A DNA stretch of 64,000 nt from WTJO01 sp965660165 (GTDB taxonomy: Bacteria; Pseudomonadota; Alphaproteobacteria; Puniceispirillales; Puniceispirillaceae). Under the pieces are notes generated by a model, which worked only from the letters and a program-made list of their open reading frames with translations, was not told the origin of the DNA and ran no database searches. Where the stretch lies: assembly GCA_965660165.1 (NCBI GenBank), contig CBFHYU010000011.1:1-64000 (forward strand), in the 5' to 3' direction. Below are positions 8,578-18,094 of the stretch, in pieces (positions within the stretch are counted from its first letter, which is position 1; every line of letters begins with the position of its first letter). A program made the translations under genes and the position numbers.

Positions 8578-9987
8578 ATGAATAAAATGGCATCTGCAAA
8601 CGAGTTTAATAGACAGGGCATAGCAGACGCTATCTCTGTTCTAAAACAACAATTTGGCGAGCGTTTATCTGAATCTGAAGCTGTGCGCTCTCACCATAGC
8701 CACACCACAACCAGAATTCCTCAGCAATTGCCAGATGCGGTTATTTTTGCAAAATCTACCCAAGAGGTTAGCGATATTGTTACAGCGTGCCATCACTATG
8801 GATGCCCTGTAATTGCGTTTGGTATTGGCTCGTCTTTGGAAGGGCATGTAAATGCACCATTCGGCGGAATATGCATTGATACCAGTGAGATGAATAGCAT
8901 TGTAAATGTAAATGCTGAGGATTTAGACGCAATTGTTCAGCCTGGCGTTACCAGAGAAGCCTTAAATGAATATCTACGAGATACAGGGCTGTTTTTCCCG
9001 ATTGATCCTGGGGCAAATGCGTCTCTTGGCGGGATGGCGGCAACACGGGCATCTGGCACAAATGCGGTGCGTTATGGCACAATGAAAGATAATGTGCTGG
9101 CTTTAGAAGCGGTTATGGCAGATGGGCGGATTATCCGTACAGGCTCTCGCGCTAAAAAGACAGCGGCAGGCTATGATTTAACCCGCCTGTTAGTAGGCTC
9201 AGAAGGCACATTAGGGATAATTACCGAACTAACTTTGAAATTATATGGTGTGCCTGAGATGATTGCAGGCGGAAGCTGTTCATTCCCGTCTGTTGAAGCT
9301 GCGTGTAATGCGGTGATTACCACCATTCAATATGGTATTCCTGTATCCCGCATCGAATTGCTTGATGAGGTTCAGGTAAGGGCTTGCAATGCTTATTCTG
9401 GGCTAGATTTGCCTGAAAGCCCGTTATTACTGCTAGAATTTCATGGCACTGAGGCTGGCGTTGCAGAACAGGCTGAACTATTCACCTCAATTGCAGCTGA
9501 TTTCACTGATGCTAGATTTGCGTGGACAACAGATGCTTCAGAACGCAAAAAGCTGTGGAAAGCGCGGCATGATGCCTATTTTGCCACAATGAATCTATTA
9601 CCAGGCGGCACGGGCGTATCAACAGATGTCTGTGTGCCAATATCACGGCTTGCAGAATGTGTGAATGAAACCCATCAAGATATTCAAGATGATGGATTGC
9701 TATCAACCATTGTTGGGCATGTAGGGGATGGCAATTTTCACTGTATGCCTTTGGCAATGCCAGATGATGACGAGATGAATGCGAAAATTTCAAAATTCAT
9801 CAGCCGTCTGTCTGAACGTGCTATTCGGATGGGCGGCACCTGCACAGGCGAGCATGGCATTGGGCAGGGCAAACAGGAATATCTGGTTCAAGAAATGGGC
9901 GAATCTGTTGAATTTATGAAAATGATCAAATCATCTTTTGATCCAAAAGGGATTATGAATCCAGGAAAAATTTTTCCTCAAACATAA
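8578..9987 (+). CDS. FAD-binding oxidoreductase, D-lactate dehydrogenase (cytochrome)/GlcD type
   Basis: A 469-aa flavoprotein that oxidises a 2-hydroxy acid (D-lactate, glycolate or a relative) and passes electrons to the respiratory chain. The N-terminal PCMH-type FAD domain includes GIGSSLEGHV (about 81-90), the pyrophosphate-binding GANASLGGMAATRASG, and GSEGTLGII. The C-terminal FAD-oxidase domain contains VGHVGDGNFHC and the family hallmark GGTCTGEHGIGQGK. It has no GlcE or GlcF neighbours, so a single-subunit LDHD-type enzyme is more likely than the glycolate oxidase complex. A ribosome site (CAGGAGAG) precedes the start, 32 bases after fbpB, so co-transcription with fbpB is possible. 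Confidence 0.9.
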   Translation: MNKMASANEFNRQGIADAISVLKQQFGERLSESEAVRSHHSHTTTRIPQQLPDAVIFAKSTQEVSDIVTACHHYGCPVIAFGIGSSLEGHVNAPFGGICIDTSEMNSIVNVNAEDLDAIVQPGVTREALNEYLRDTGLFFPIDPGANASLGGMAATRASGTNAVRYGTMKDNVLALEAVMADGRIIRTGSRAKKTAAGYDLTRLLVGSEGTLGIITELTLKLYGVPEMIAGGSCSFPSVEAACNAVITTIQYGIPVSRIELLDEVQVRACNAYSGLDLPESPLLLLEFHGTEAGVAEQAELFTSIAADFTDARFAWTTDASERKKLWKARHDAYFATMNLLPGGTGVSTDVCVPISRLAECVNETHQDIQDDGLLSTIVGHVGDGNFHCMPLAMPDDDEMNAKISKFISRLSERAIRMGGTCTGEHGIGQGKQEYLVQEMGESVEFMKMIKSSFDPKGIMNPGKIFPQT

Positions 9988-10026
9988 TCCCCTAAGTCAT
10001 AATTCAAAAATCACAATTCAAAAAAA

Positions 10027-11193
10027 TTATAATTTTTGCAACATGTTAACAGCGTCATCTATTAAATCAGATGAATGTTCTATCCCTGTATAAAACCGCA
10101 ATAAATGACCGTCTGGCAGTTGCGGGTCATGTTGCCGCATAGCGGGGGTAAGATGTGCCTGTTTTATCAAGCTTTCATAGCCGCCCCATGAATCGCCAAT
10201 TCTGAAAACAGTCATCTCTTCAACTGCCTTATCGATAGCGGCTTGCGGAATATTTGCATCAATCACAACCCCAAATAGCCCACAAGACCCTGAAAAATCG
10301 CGGTTATAAATGTCATTATCCTGACTAGATTCTAGGGCAGGGTGCAATATTGCCTTTACCTGCTTAAGATCGGCAAGGGCGGTCGCTAGGGCAATACCAT
10401 TGGCGGCAGACTGTTCAAGACGCAGGCGCAAAGTGCGTAATCCGCGCAATCCAAGATATAAATCTTCAGGGCCAGCACATATGCCAAAATTACGGGCAGT
10501 CTGGCGAAGTTGGATAGCATGCTCGCCACAGCCAGCGGCAATACCCAAATTGGTGTCTGAATGCCCCGCAATATATTTTGTGCCAGCTTCTATAACAATA
10601 TCAATGCCATAGGATAGAACAGGATAGTGAAGGGCTGTTCCCCATGTATTATCACATAAGGTGGTAATATTGTGGTTTTTAGCGATTTCGATGATTTTTC
10701 TGATGTCTTGAAGCTCAAAGGTTAACGATCCGGGCGATTCGATATATATTACAGAGGTGTTTTCCTGAATAAGGGATGTAATTTGCTGATTTATGCGTGG
10801 TGGATAAAATGTAATCTCTACACCAAATTTGCTAAGGGTTTTCTCAACAAATCGGCGCGCTGAACCATATAGAGAGTCAGGTACAAGAAGATGACTTCCA
10901 GCCTCGCAAGCGCTTAGTAGGGCAGTTGAGATAGCACTTAATCCAGAAGGCGTTGAGATACAGTCATCAGCGCCATAAAGTGCTGCGACAGACTGCTCAA
11001 AGGCTGCGGAAGTGGGGGTGCCAATACGGCCATAATCATAGGGTTTCGGGGTTTCGTGGCGATGTTGCGCCATAGAGGATGATAAAATAGTCGAGGTTCG
11101 ATAGATTGGCGGATTTGGAATACCAAAATTATCATCAGGCGACAGACCTAGATGCTGAAGACGGGTATCAATATGATGATCAGAATTAGCCAT
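10027..11193 (-). CDS. metC: Cystathionine beta-lyase (PLP-dependent)
   Basis: A 388-aa Cys/Met-metabolism PLP enzyme of fold type I. The PLP lysine is Lys206 in GTKYIAGHSD. Other family marks are YDYGRIGTPT near residue 52, the phosphate-binding segment TPSGLSAIS, and SPGSLTFELQDI. The motifs suit MetC-type cystathionine beta-lyase, which cleaves cystathionine to homocysteine, pyruvate and ammonia. Other C-S lyases of the family are hard to exclude. The frame is open to 11238, but the ATG at 11193 has a GAGAG ribosome site just upstream and starts at the usual family N-terminus. It diverges from aapJ and is convergent with the flavoenzyme gene. Confidence 0.88.
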   Translation of the reverse strand: MANSDHHIDTRLQHLGLSPDDNFGIPNPPIYRTSTILSSSMAQHRHETPKPYDYGRIGTPTSAAFEQSVAALYGADDCISTPSGLSAISTALLSACEAGSHLLVPDSLYGSARRFVEKTLSKFGVEITFYPPRINQQITSLIQENTSVIYIESPGSLTFELQDIRKIIEIAKNHNITTLCDNTWGTALHYPVLSYGIDIVIEAGTKYIAGHSDTNLGIAAGCGEHAIQLRQTARNFGICAGPEDLYLGLRGLRTLRLRLEQSAANGIALATALADLKQVKAILHPALESSQDNDIYNRDFSGSCGLFGVVIDANIPQAAIDKAVEEMTVFRIGDSWGGYESLIKQAHLTPAMRQHDPQLPDGHLLRFYTGIEHSSDLIDDAVNMLQKL

Positions 11194-11296
11194 AATGCTC
11201 TCAATTTTCAGGTCAAGGTGAAACACAGCCGAACACATAATCTGTAAGTCAAATGTTAATAAATTTCAACAAACAGGGGTTTCATAGCCGCAATGT

Positions 11297-11325
11297 TTGA
11301 ATTTTTATCGTGTTTTGGCAATAAT
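11297..11325 (+). promoter_or_regulatory. Possible aapJ promoter
   Basis: TTGAAT at 11297-11302 and AATAAT at 11320-11325 are separated by 17 bases, a good sigma-70 spacing, about 135 bases upstream of the aapJ start. The transcript would have a long 5' leader. I recognised no known riboswitch in it. Confidence 0.35.
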
Positions 11326-11459
11326 AATGTTTCATTTAGGGCAAAATTTCTTTATCATTCTCAGAGATGTTCGGTGTGGGGATATAGGCTGAAAAATCAG
11401 ATGTACCCGAACGGCTCTTTTGAGAGTGTTCTTCCAACTATTAATCAGGGAATGAAAAA

Positions 11460-12476
11460 ATGAAAAAACTATCAATCATGATTGCCGGTGTTGCAGGTCT
11501 TCTGGCTGCTTCAGCTGCGCAGGCAGGTACACTTGAAGATGTACGTGCTAAAGGCCACGTTCAGTGTGGTGTGAGCCAAGGTCTTCCTGGCTTCTCAAAC
11601 GCTGACGATTCAGGTAATTGGACTGGTATCGATGTAGATGTATGTCGTGCCGTTGCTGCTGCTGTGTTTGGCGATGCAAACGCAGTTAAATTCACTCCAC
11701 TTTCAGCAAAACAGCGTTTCACAGCTCTGTCATCAGGTGAAGTTGACATTCTGTCACGTAACACAACATGGACAATGACTCGTGATACCCAGCTAGGTCT
11801 GAACTTTGCGGGTGTGAACTATTATGACGGTCAGGGCATGATGGTACCAACAGCTCTTGGTGTGTCATCAGCAACTGAGCTTGATGGTGCGAATATCTGC
11901 ACAAACACAGGCACAACAACTGAGCTGAATATCACTGACTATTTCCGCGAAAATGGCATGTCATTCAACCTTGTTGCGTTTGAAAAAGCTGACGAAGTTG
12001 TAGCGGCATATGATGCTGGCCGTTGTGATGTGTACACAACAGACCGTTCAGGTCTGGCTGCACAGCGCACAAAGCTAACCGCACCTGACAACCATGTTGT
12101 GCTTCCTGAAATCATCTCAAAAGAGCCTTTAGGACCAGTTGTTCGTCAAGGTGATGACGTATGGTTCAACATTGTTAAGTGGACATTGAATGCGATGATC
12201 AACGCTGAAGAAATGGGTATTTCATCAGCAAACATCAATAAAATGACTTACAATGACGTAACACCAGCTGAAGCTCGCTTCATTGGTAAAGAAGGCAAGT
12301 TTGGTGAAGAGCTAGGTCTAAATGCAGACTGGGCATACCAGATTATCCGTCAGGTTGGTAACTATGAAGAAAGCTATGAAGCTAATGTAGGACCAAACAC
12401 ACCGTTGAAACTGGATCGTGGTGTGAATGCACTATGGAGCCAAGGCGGTATCCTGTACGCACCACCAATTCGCTAA
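11460..12476 (+). CDS. aapJ: General L-amino acid ABC transporter, periplasmic binding protein
   Basis: A 338-aa solute-binding protein of the AapJ/BztA family, which captures polar amino acids such as glutamate, glutamine and aspartate in the periplasm. Residues 1-22 are a signal peptide ending AQA-GT. The opening VRAKGHVQCGVSQGLPGFS and the body IDVDVCRAVAAAVFGD are diagnostic. Codon use stands apart from the neighbours: all arginines I checked are CGT or CGC, with none of the AGA, AGG or CGG codons frequent nearby. This is a sign of very high expression. It heads the aapJQMP cluster and is followed by an intrinsic terminator at 12509-12550, which would let the receptor be made in excess over the membrane parts. 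Confidence 0.95.
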   Translation: MKKLSIMIAGVAGLLAASAAQAGTLEDVRAKGHVQCGVSQGLPGFSNADDSGNWTGIDVDVCRAVAAAVFGDANAVKFTPLSAKQRFTALSSGEVDILSRNTTWTMTRDTQLGLNFAGVNYYDGQGMMVPTALGVSSATELDGANICTNTGTTTELNITDYFRENGMSFNLVAFEKADEVVAAYDAGRCDVYTTDRSGLAAQRTKLTAPDNHVVLPEIISKEPLGPVVRQGDDVWFNIVKWTLNAMINAEEMGISSANINKMTYNDVTPAEARFIGKEGKFGEELGLNADWAYQIIRQVGNYEESYEANVGPNTPLKLDRGVNALWSQGGILYAPPIR

Positions 12477-12508
12477 TTGCAACGCATAATTAGCAGAAAC
12501 TAGAGATT

Positions 12509-12550
12509 AAAGGCGCCCCTATCGTTGATGATATTATCGGGCGCCTTTTT
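12509..12550 (+). terminator. Intrinsic terminator/attenuator between aapJ and aapQ
   Basis: A perfect 10-bp stem (12509-12518 with 12539-12548), rich in GC at its core (GGCGCCC), encloses a 20-base loop and runs into a T-tract. It lies 32 bases after the aapJ stop and 38 before the aapQ start. Its place after the binding-protein gene suggests partial termination that sets the receptor-to-permease ratio. Confidence 0.85.
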
Positions 12551-12588
12551 TCAAACTATAAACAGATCAAAAAAGTAGAGACTTCGAG

Positions 12589-13806
12589 ATGGCATCCAAC
12601 AAGACATCTTCCTCTTCATGGTTATATGACGCCCAGATACGTAGCTATTTTTTCCAAGCATTTTTGCTACTAGCGATTATATTCGGAGCATGGTGGCTTG
12701 TTGATAACACGCTCACAAATCTTGAGGCACAGGGAAAGAATCTTGGCTTCGGGTTTTTAACTCAAAATGCTGGGTTTCAGATTGGTAAAACACTTGGCAC
12801 GTATGTTCTTGGATATAAGGTAGGTGAATCTAGCTATCTTGATGTCTATTTTATTGGTATTATCAATACATTTTTAGTCGCCGCATTAGGCATCTTGATG
12901 GCAACCATATTTGGCTTTGCTATTGGAATTATGCGGCTATCATCAAATTTGGTGATTAAAGGATTTGCGACAATTTATGTTGAAGTGTTGCGGAATGTAC
13001 CGCTGTTACTTCAGCTATTTTTTTGGTATTTTGCAGTATTGCGGGCTTTGCCAGACAGGCGCAATAAGCTTGAGATTGCAGGTGAGTATGCGGGCATCAA
13101 TATCACTGGCCTGTATCTGCCAGCGCCGCTTCCGCAATCAGGGTTTTCGATTGTGCTATTGGTGTTTATTGCCACGCTAACAGGGTGGTATGCGCTGTCT
13201 AAATGGTCACAGAACCGCCAGATGAATACAGGTCAGACATTTCCTGTATTCTGGACAGGGATTGGGATTGTGGCTGTGGGCACAGCCTTAGCCTATTTTA
13301 TTACAGGACAGCCGCTTGACTGGTCTATCCCTGTATTTAAGGAAACAGGCGCAGTATTGCGCAGAGGCTTCCAGTCAGGGCAGGGGATGGTGCTTATTCC
13401 TGAATTTATTGCCGTCTGGCTTGCGCTGTCATTATATACCGCTGCCTTTATTGCCGAGATTGTTCGTGCGGGGATTGTAGCGATTGCCAAGGGACAGACA
13501 GAAGCATCCTATTCATTGGGATTGCGTCCTGGCATTACCTTGCGGCTGATTATCATTCCGCAAGCCTTGCGGATTATCATTCCGCCTCTAACGTCTCAAT
13601 ATTTGAATTTGACCAAAAACTCATCTCTTGCTGTTGCGATTGCCTATCCAGAGCTTGTGTCAATTTTTGCTGGCACTGCGCTTAATCAGGTTGGTAAAGA
13701 GATTGAAATGATTTTCATGATGATGGCGGTCTATCTTACCTTTTCGATTGTTACCTCAATTTTCATGAACTGGTTTAACGCACGCGTAAAGCTAGTGGAG
13801 CGCTAG
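12589..13806 (+). CDS. aapQ: General L-amino acid ABC transporter permease AapQ
   Basis: A 405-aa inner-membrane permease of the polar-amino-acid (HAAT) family, subunit Q. The N-terminus carries the family's WLYDAQIRSYFFQ segment, followed by several membrane spans. The EAA loop that docks the ATPase is at about 302-340, including EASYSLGLRPG and IIPQALRIIIPP. The C-terminal half contains NLTKNSSLAVAIAYPEL, also typical. It pairs with AapM, which starts 1 base after its stop, so the two are almost certainly translated together. It follows the aapJ terminator and so depends on read-through or an unseen promoter. Confidence 0.95.
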   Translation: MASNKTSSSSWLYDAQIRSYFFQAFLLLAIIFGAWWLVDNTLTNLEAQGKNLGFGFLTQNAGFQIGKTLGTYVLGYKVGESSYLDVYFIGIINTFLVAALGILMATIFGFAIGIMRLSSNLVIKGFATIYVEVLRNVPLLLQLFFWYFAVLRALPDRRNKLEIAGEYAGINITGLYLPAPLPQSGFSIVLLVFIATLTGWYALSKWSQNRQMNTGQTFPVFWTGIGIVAVGTALAYFITGQPLDWSIPVFKETGAVLRRGFQSGQGMVLIPEFIAVWLALSLYTAAFIAEIVRAGIVAIAKGQTEASYSLGLRPGITLRLIIIPQALRIIIPPLTSQYLNLTKNSSLAVAIAYPELVSIFAGTALNQVGKEIEMIFMMMAVYLTFSIVTSIFMNWFNARVKLVER

Positions 13807-13807
13807 G

Positions 13808-15223
13808 ATGGCAAAAAAACCTACCAAAACATCCAGTATCAATAATGACGTTGCATTTGTTCGTAATGAAGATGCCCCTTTATTGCCGCCCCCTGCCTCT
13901 CAAGCAGGGATAACTGGCTGGCTGTGGCAGAATATATTTGCGTCCATGTCTGATTTCTCTTCAGTTGGCGCATCTATTCGCTCGTTGATGGTAGCGGCCT
14001 TGTCTGTATTCTTGCTCTATTTTGGCGGCTTGCAGATTTATACCTTGATAGATTTTGCCTTTCTTTCTGCGGTATTTTCTGACCCTGAAACGATGAAGCG
14101 CGAAGTATGCTGGACAGAACAACAAGGCGGGTCTCTGCCTAATGGATGGCATGCCGCCTGCTGGCCATTTGTGGTGGCAAAGCAGAAATTTATCATGTAT
14201 GGCGCCTATCCTGCTGAAGATTTATGGCGGGTTAATCTAACCGTGATAATGGGATTGCTTGGGCTTGGCTGGGTGTTAATCGAAAAAATGCCATATCGTG
14301 CGCAGATGGGCGCGTTAATGTTAACAGCCTATCCTGTGATTGCGTTTATCCTGCTGACTGGCGGTAATTCTGATACAAGCTCTGTAAATATCGCCACTTG
14401 GATGGTGATCGGGCTAGGCTTTATTTCAATTTCGCGGCTAGGTAGCCGAAATTATCTAGGCTCATTCTTTGCAGAGGTGGCCTCTATTTTCAGTATTATT
14501 GGCTGGGTTGTGATTTCATTTACTGTTATCCGCGGGGTAGCGGCGATTGATTTTGGCCTTACTTCGGTTGATACCCGAGATTGGGGCGGGTTGCTCATCA
14601 CCCTTGTGGTCGCTGTCACAGGGATTGTTGCGTCCTTGCCGCTTGGTATTATTCTTGCGCTTGGCAGACGCTCACAAATGCCGATTGCCCGAATTCTAAG
14701 TACGGTATTTATTGAGTTTTGGCGAGGTGTGCCGCTGATCACCGTATTGTTTATGGCGTCAGTAATGTTGCCATTATTCCTGCCAGAAGGTGTGAATTTT
14801 GATAATTTGTTACGTGCGCTGATTGGGGTGATGCTGTTTTCAGCCGCCTATATGGCAGAGGTGGTGCGAGGCGGGCTTCAGGCTATTGATAAAGGCCAGT
14901 ATGAAGGTGCGCAGGCAATGGGGCTTAGCTATTGGCAGTCCATGCGTTTGGTGATTTTGCCGCAAGCCTTAACCCATGTGATTCCAGGCATCGTAAACAC
15001 CTTTATCGGATTATTCAAAGATACGACTTTGGTATCGATTGTAGGCATTTTTGATCTGCTTGGTGGCGGGCAGTCTGCGATTGCAGATGCAGCATGGTCA
15101 TCGCCTGTGCAGGCAATTTCTATGTATGTCTATATCGCCTTTATCTTCTTTGTGTTTTGCTTCGCTATGTCCCGTTACTCAATGTATATGGAACGCAAGC
15201 TAAGCACATCACGCAAACATTAA
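13808..15223 (+). CDS. aapM: General L-amino acid ABC transporter permease AapM
   Basis: A 471-aa permease, the second membrane subunit of the Aap/Bzt transporter. A roughly 75-residue cytoplasmic N-terminal region precedes the first membrane segment. The transport domain lies in the C-terminal half, with FWRGVPLITVLFMASVMLPLF and the EAA loop EGAQAMGLSYWQSMRLVILPQAL. The periplasmic region between the first spans contains WTEQQGGSLPNGWHAACWPF, a feature of AapM/BztC rather than AapQ/BztB. It starts 1 base after aapQ and ends 28 bases before aapP. Confidence 0.95.
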   Translation: MAKKPTKTSSINNDVAFVRNEDAPLLPPPASQAGITGWLWQNIFASMSDFSSVGASIRSLMVAALSVFLLYFGGLQIYTLIDFAFLSAVFSDPETMKREVCWTEQQGGSLPNGWHAACWPFVVAKQKFIMYGAYPAEDLWRVNLTVIMGLLGLGWVLIEKMPYRAQMGALMLTAYPVIAFILLTGGNSDTSSVNIATWMVIGLGFISISRLGSRNYLGSFFAEVASIFSIIGWVVISFTVIRGVAAIDFGLTSVDTRDWGGLLITLVVAVTGIVASLPLGIILALGRRSQMPIARILSTVFIEFWRGVPLITVLFMASVMLPLFLPEGVNFDNLLRALIGVMLFSAAYMAEVVRGGLQAIDKGQYEGAQAMGLSYWQSMRLVILPQALTHVIPGIVNTFIGLFKDTTLVSIVGIFDLLGGGQSAIADAAWSSPVQAISMYVYIAFIFFVFCFAMSRYSMYMERKLSTSRKH

Positions 15224-15251
15224 CATTGAGCCATCTTAGGGGATTTCTACC

Positions 15252-16046
15252 ATGGCAAAGCAAAAAACATCAGCAGCCAAAACACCAAAAACAGGCATGA
15301 GCATTGGGGATGAAGTGATGATCTCAATGGATAATGTCAATAAATGGTATGGCAATTTCCATGTCTTACGGGATATTAACCTGACCGTAAATAAAGGCGA
15401 ACGGATTGTGATTTGCGGACCATCTGGTTCTGGTAAATCTACCTTGATCAGATGTTTGAACAGGCTTGAAGAACATCAGGCAGGTCATATTACGGTTCAG
15501 GGTATTACGCTGAATAATGACTTGAAAAATATTGATGAGATCAGGCGTGATGTCGGGATGGTGTTCCAGCATTTCAATCTGTTTCCACATCTTACTATTC
15601 TTGAGAATTGCACGCTTGCGCCAATTTGGGTGCGTAAAATGCCGAAAGCAGAGGCAGAAGAAATTGCAATGACATATCTTGAGCGTGTGAAAATTCCAGA
15701 ACAGGCGCATAAATATCCTGGTCAGCTTTCGGGTGGTCAGCAACAGCGTGTGGCAATTGCACGTTCATTATGTATGGAACCAAAGCTGATGCTATTTGAT
15801 GAGCCAACATCTGCACTTGATCCAGAAATGATTAAAGAAGTGCTGGATACGATGGTATCTCTTGCTGAAGATGGCATGTCAATGATTTGCGTAACCCATG
15901 AGATGGGCTTTGCACGCAAGGTTGCTAATCGGGTGATTTTCATGGATGAAGGCCAGATTGTTGAACAGAACGAGCCTGAAGCCTTTTTCAATAATCCGCA
16001 ATCCGACAGAACAAAGCTGTTCTTAAGCCAGATTTTAGATCATTAG
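15252..16046 (+). CDS. aapP: General L-amino acid ABC transporter ATP-binding protein AapP
   Basis: A 264-aa ATPase that powers the AapQM permease. Walker A is GPSGSGKST (56-64), the ABC signature is LSGGQQQR (159-166), and Walker B is LMLFDEP (179-185) followed by the D-loop SALDPEM and the switch His in VTHEMGFA. These are typical of polar-amino-acid (GlnQ/HisP/AapP) ATPases. The first 20 residues are Lys/Thr-rich; a second in-frame ATG at residue 16 (MSIGDEV) or later could be used. It completes a full four-gene transporter. It converges with the sulfurtransferase gene with only 5 bases between the stops, so there is no room for a dedicated terminator. Confidence 0.96.
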   Translation: MAKQKTSAAKTPKTGMSIGDEVMISMDNVNKWYGNFHVLRDINLTVNKGERIVICGPSGSGKSTLIRCLNRLEEHQAGHITVQGITLNNDLKNIDEIRRDVGMVFQHFNLFPHLTILENCTLAPIWVRKMPKAEAEEIAMTYLERVKIPEQAHKYPGQLSGGQQQRVAIARSLCMEPKLMLFDEPTSALDPEMIKEVLDTMVSLAEDGMSMICVTHEMGFARKVANRVIFMDEGQIVEQNEPEAFFNNPQSDRTKLFLSQILDH

Positions 16047-16051
16047 GAAAT

Positions 16052-16909
16052 TTATGGAGCTATTGGGTGGTCTGAAGCGCCCCATTCTGACCATGAACCA
16101 TCATACAGGCTAATATCTGTTTTTCCTGTGATGGCCAGCGCAAAAATAAGCCCGCAAGCTGTTATGCCTGAACCACAGCTAGTGATGGCAGGCCTGTCAT
16201 ACGCTACGCCAGCCGCATCAAATATCTGTTTCAACGTATCCTTTGGCTTAACCTTGCCAGTCTCAGGGTCAAGCAGGCTGGAAATAGGCACATTGAGTGC
16301 GCCTGGAATATGTCCTGACCTCAATCCGGCTCTAGGCTCTTTGGCAAGGCCTAAAAATCTATCTGATGCTCTGGCGTCTATAATTTGTGGGCATGTGCCA
16401 GCCGCAATCCAGCTCACCATCTCATCCATAGATACAGATGTAAAATCAGATTGAGCTGTGGCAATAAAATCAGCAGGCTGTACCGTTGGCATTCCGCTCT
16501 CAGTTGCGCCCCCTTCTGCAAGCCAGCCCGCATAGCCGCCATCTAAGATAGATATATTCTGATGCCCATAATATCTGAACATCCACCATGCCCGTGCCGC
16601 TGAAAATAGCGGAGACCTGTCATAAAGAATAATATGATCTGTATTTTTCAGCCCTAATTTTCCCATCTCTGAGGCAAATAATGCGGGTGATGGCAACATA
16701 TGGGGTAGGTGGGACTCAGGATTTGATACAGCTTCTATATCAAACAGAACTGCATCTGGTAGGTGTGATTCCAAAAATTCTGCCGACGCATCCCGACCCA
16801 TAGTGGGCAAAAAGAAGGTGGCTTCAACAATTTTGATAGAGCCTGACGTTGCCCCTGAATCTGACATAGCCTGTTTTAGCCATGCTGCACTTACAAGATA
16901 ATCAACCAT
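16052..16909 (-). CDS. sseA: 3-mercaptopyruvate/thiosulfate sulfurtransferase (two rhodanese domains)
   Basis: A 285-aa tandem-rhodanese enzyme that transfers sulfur from 3-mercaptopyruvate or thiosulfate to an acceptor. The C-terminal domain has the active loop Cys245-Gly-Ser-Gly-Ile-Thr. This CGSG-type loop is characteristic of 3-mercaptopyruvate sulfurtransferases; thiosulfate-type enzymes usually have a positively charged loop. The N-terminal domain is the non-catalytic copy, with HLPDAVLFDIEAV. Its start is 12 bases after the cysK stop on the same strand, so the two form a cysteine-metabolism pair: one makes cysteine, the other handles sulfur from its transamination product. Confidence 0.9.
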   Translation of the reverse strand: MVDYLVSAAWLKQAMSDSGATSGSIKIVEATFFLPTMGRDASAEFLESHLPDAVLFDIEAVSNPESHLPHMLPSPALFASEMGKLGLKNTDHIILYDRSPLFSAARAWWMFRYYGHQNISILDGGYAGWLAEGGATESGMPTVQPADFIATAQSDFTSVSMDEMVSWIAAGTCPQIIDARASDRFLGLAKEPRAGLRSGHIPGALNVPISSLLDPETGKVKPKDTLKQIFDAAGVAYDRPAITSCGSGITACGLIFALAITGKTDISLYDGSWSEWGASDHPIAP

Positions 16910-16921
16910 GTATCTACTCCG

Positions 16922-17926
16922 TTATAAAAGCCAAGATGGGACAGGCAAATCTTTTGACCTTAAAAATTCAGGATTCCAGATTTTTGACTGATAACGCTGG
17001 CCAGAATCACATAATATTGTGCAGATAGTATGGCCTGGCCCCATCTGTTTTGCCATTGCCACTGCGCCTGCAATATTGATCGCACTTGACCCGCCGAGAT
17101 ATAATCCTTCCTCTAGCATGAGATCATAAATAAGGGGTAATGCCTCATGATCAGATAATCTGAACGCCATATCTACTTCTGCATGTTCAAGATTTTTGGT
17201 GATCCGGCCTTGTGCAATACCTTCTGATACAGAATTGCCCTCTGATGCTAACGTGCCATGCTGATAATAGGAAAACAGCGCAGAGCCATGAGGATCAGCT
17301 AGTCCAATCTGGATATTTTTATTTTGTTCTTTTAGATATTTGCTTACGCCAGCCAATGTACCGCCTGAGCCTACTGCACAAATAAATCCGTCAATTTTCT
17401 TATCAGTTTGGGCATAAAATTCAGGCCCTGTGCTGGTGTAATGGCCGTTCATATTGGCTGTATTATCGAACTGGTTTGCCCAAATAACGCCGCCACCATG
17501 CTCATCATTCAGCTCTTGCGCCAACCGTTCAGAATAGCGCACATAATTATTTGGATCACGATATGGCACGGCTGGCACAAGCCGTAAATCTGCACCACAT
17601 AATCTAAGTGCATCCTTTTTTTCTTGGCTTTGCGTTTCTGGCATTACAATGACAGTTTTATATCCTTTTGAATTCCCAATCAGGCTTAATGATATACCTG
17701 TATTGCCTGCTGTGCCCTCTACAATGGTGCCGCCTTGCTGTAATGCGCCTGTTTGTTCGGCATGTTCAATAATCGCCTTTGCCGCCCTGTCTTTCACAGA
17801 CCCGCCAGGATTCATAAATTCTGCTTTGCCATAGATAGAGCAGCCCGTTATCTCAGATAGCTTGCGAAGCTTTATCAACGGTGTGTTGCCGATCATCTGG
17901 CTTAGGGTATGAAAGCGATTATTCAT
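16922..17926 (-). CDS. cysK: Cysteine synthase A (O-acetylserine sulfhydrylase)
   Basis: A 334-aa PLP enzyme of fold type II that makes L-cysteine from O-acetylserine and sulfide. The PLP lysine is Lys45 in GGSVKDRAA. The substrate loop is TAGNTG (72-77), and the glycine-rich phosphate loop GSGGTLAG is present. It is slightly longer than E. coli CysK, with an extended middle segment (GGGVIWANQFDNTANMNGHY) seen in many proteobacterial cysteine synthase A proteins. A cystathionine beta-synthase role is less likely because there is no haem or CBS domain. It is co-oriented with the sulfurtransferase gene and diverges from the acyl-CoA synthetase gene. Confidence 0.92.
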   Translation of the reverse strand: MNNRFHTLSQMIGNTPLIKLRKLSEITGCSIYGKAEFMNPGGSVKDRAAKAIIEHAEQTGALQQGGTIVEGTAGNTGISLSLIGNSKGYKTVIVMPETQSQEKKDALRLCGADLRLVPAVPYRDPNNYVRYSERLAQELNDEHGGGVIWANQFDNTANMNGHYTSTGPEFYAQTDKKIDGFICAVGSGGTLAGVSKYLKEQNKNIQIGLADPHGSALFSYYQHGTLASEGNSVSEGIAQGRITKNLEHAEVDMAFRLSDHEALPLIYDLMLEEGLYLGGSSAINIAGAVAMAKQMGPGHTICTILCDSGQRYQSKIWNPEFLRSKDLPVPSWLL

Positions 17927-18094
17927 TATATATCCTTGCTGAAATGGTATGTGAATATACCCATCTATCTATCTTCTTGTGCCAAAATCCTAGCGTATCT
18001 GACGAGCAAAATCATTCAAAATCATTGTCTTTTTTTGCCAGCTATCTGATACTTGCAAAATGATAAAAATTATAGCGTGAAAGGGGAGGCGCTC

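Noticed and set aside
11350..11366. Second iron box upstream of aapJ
   Set aside because: Only one half-site (TCATTCTCA) matches; the other half is lost, and amino acid import has no strong reason for iron control.
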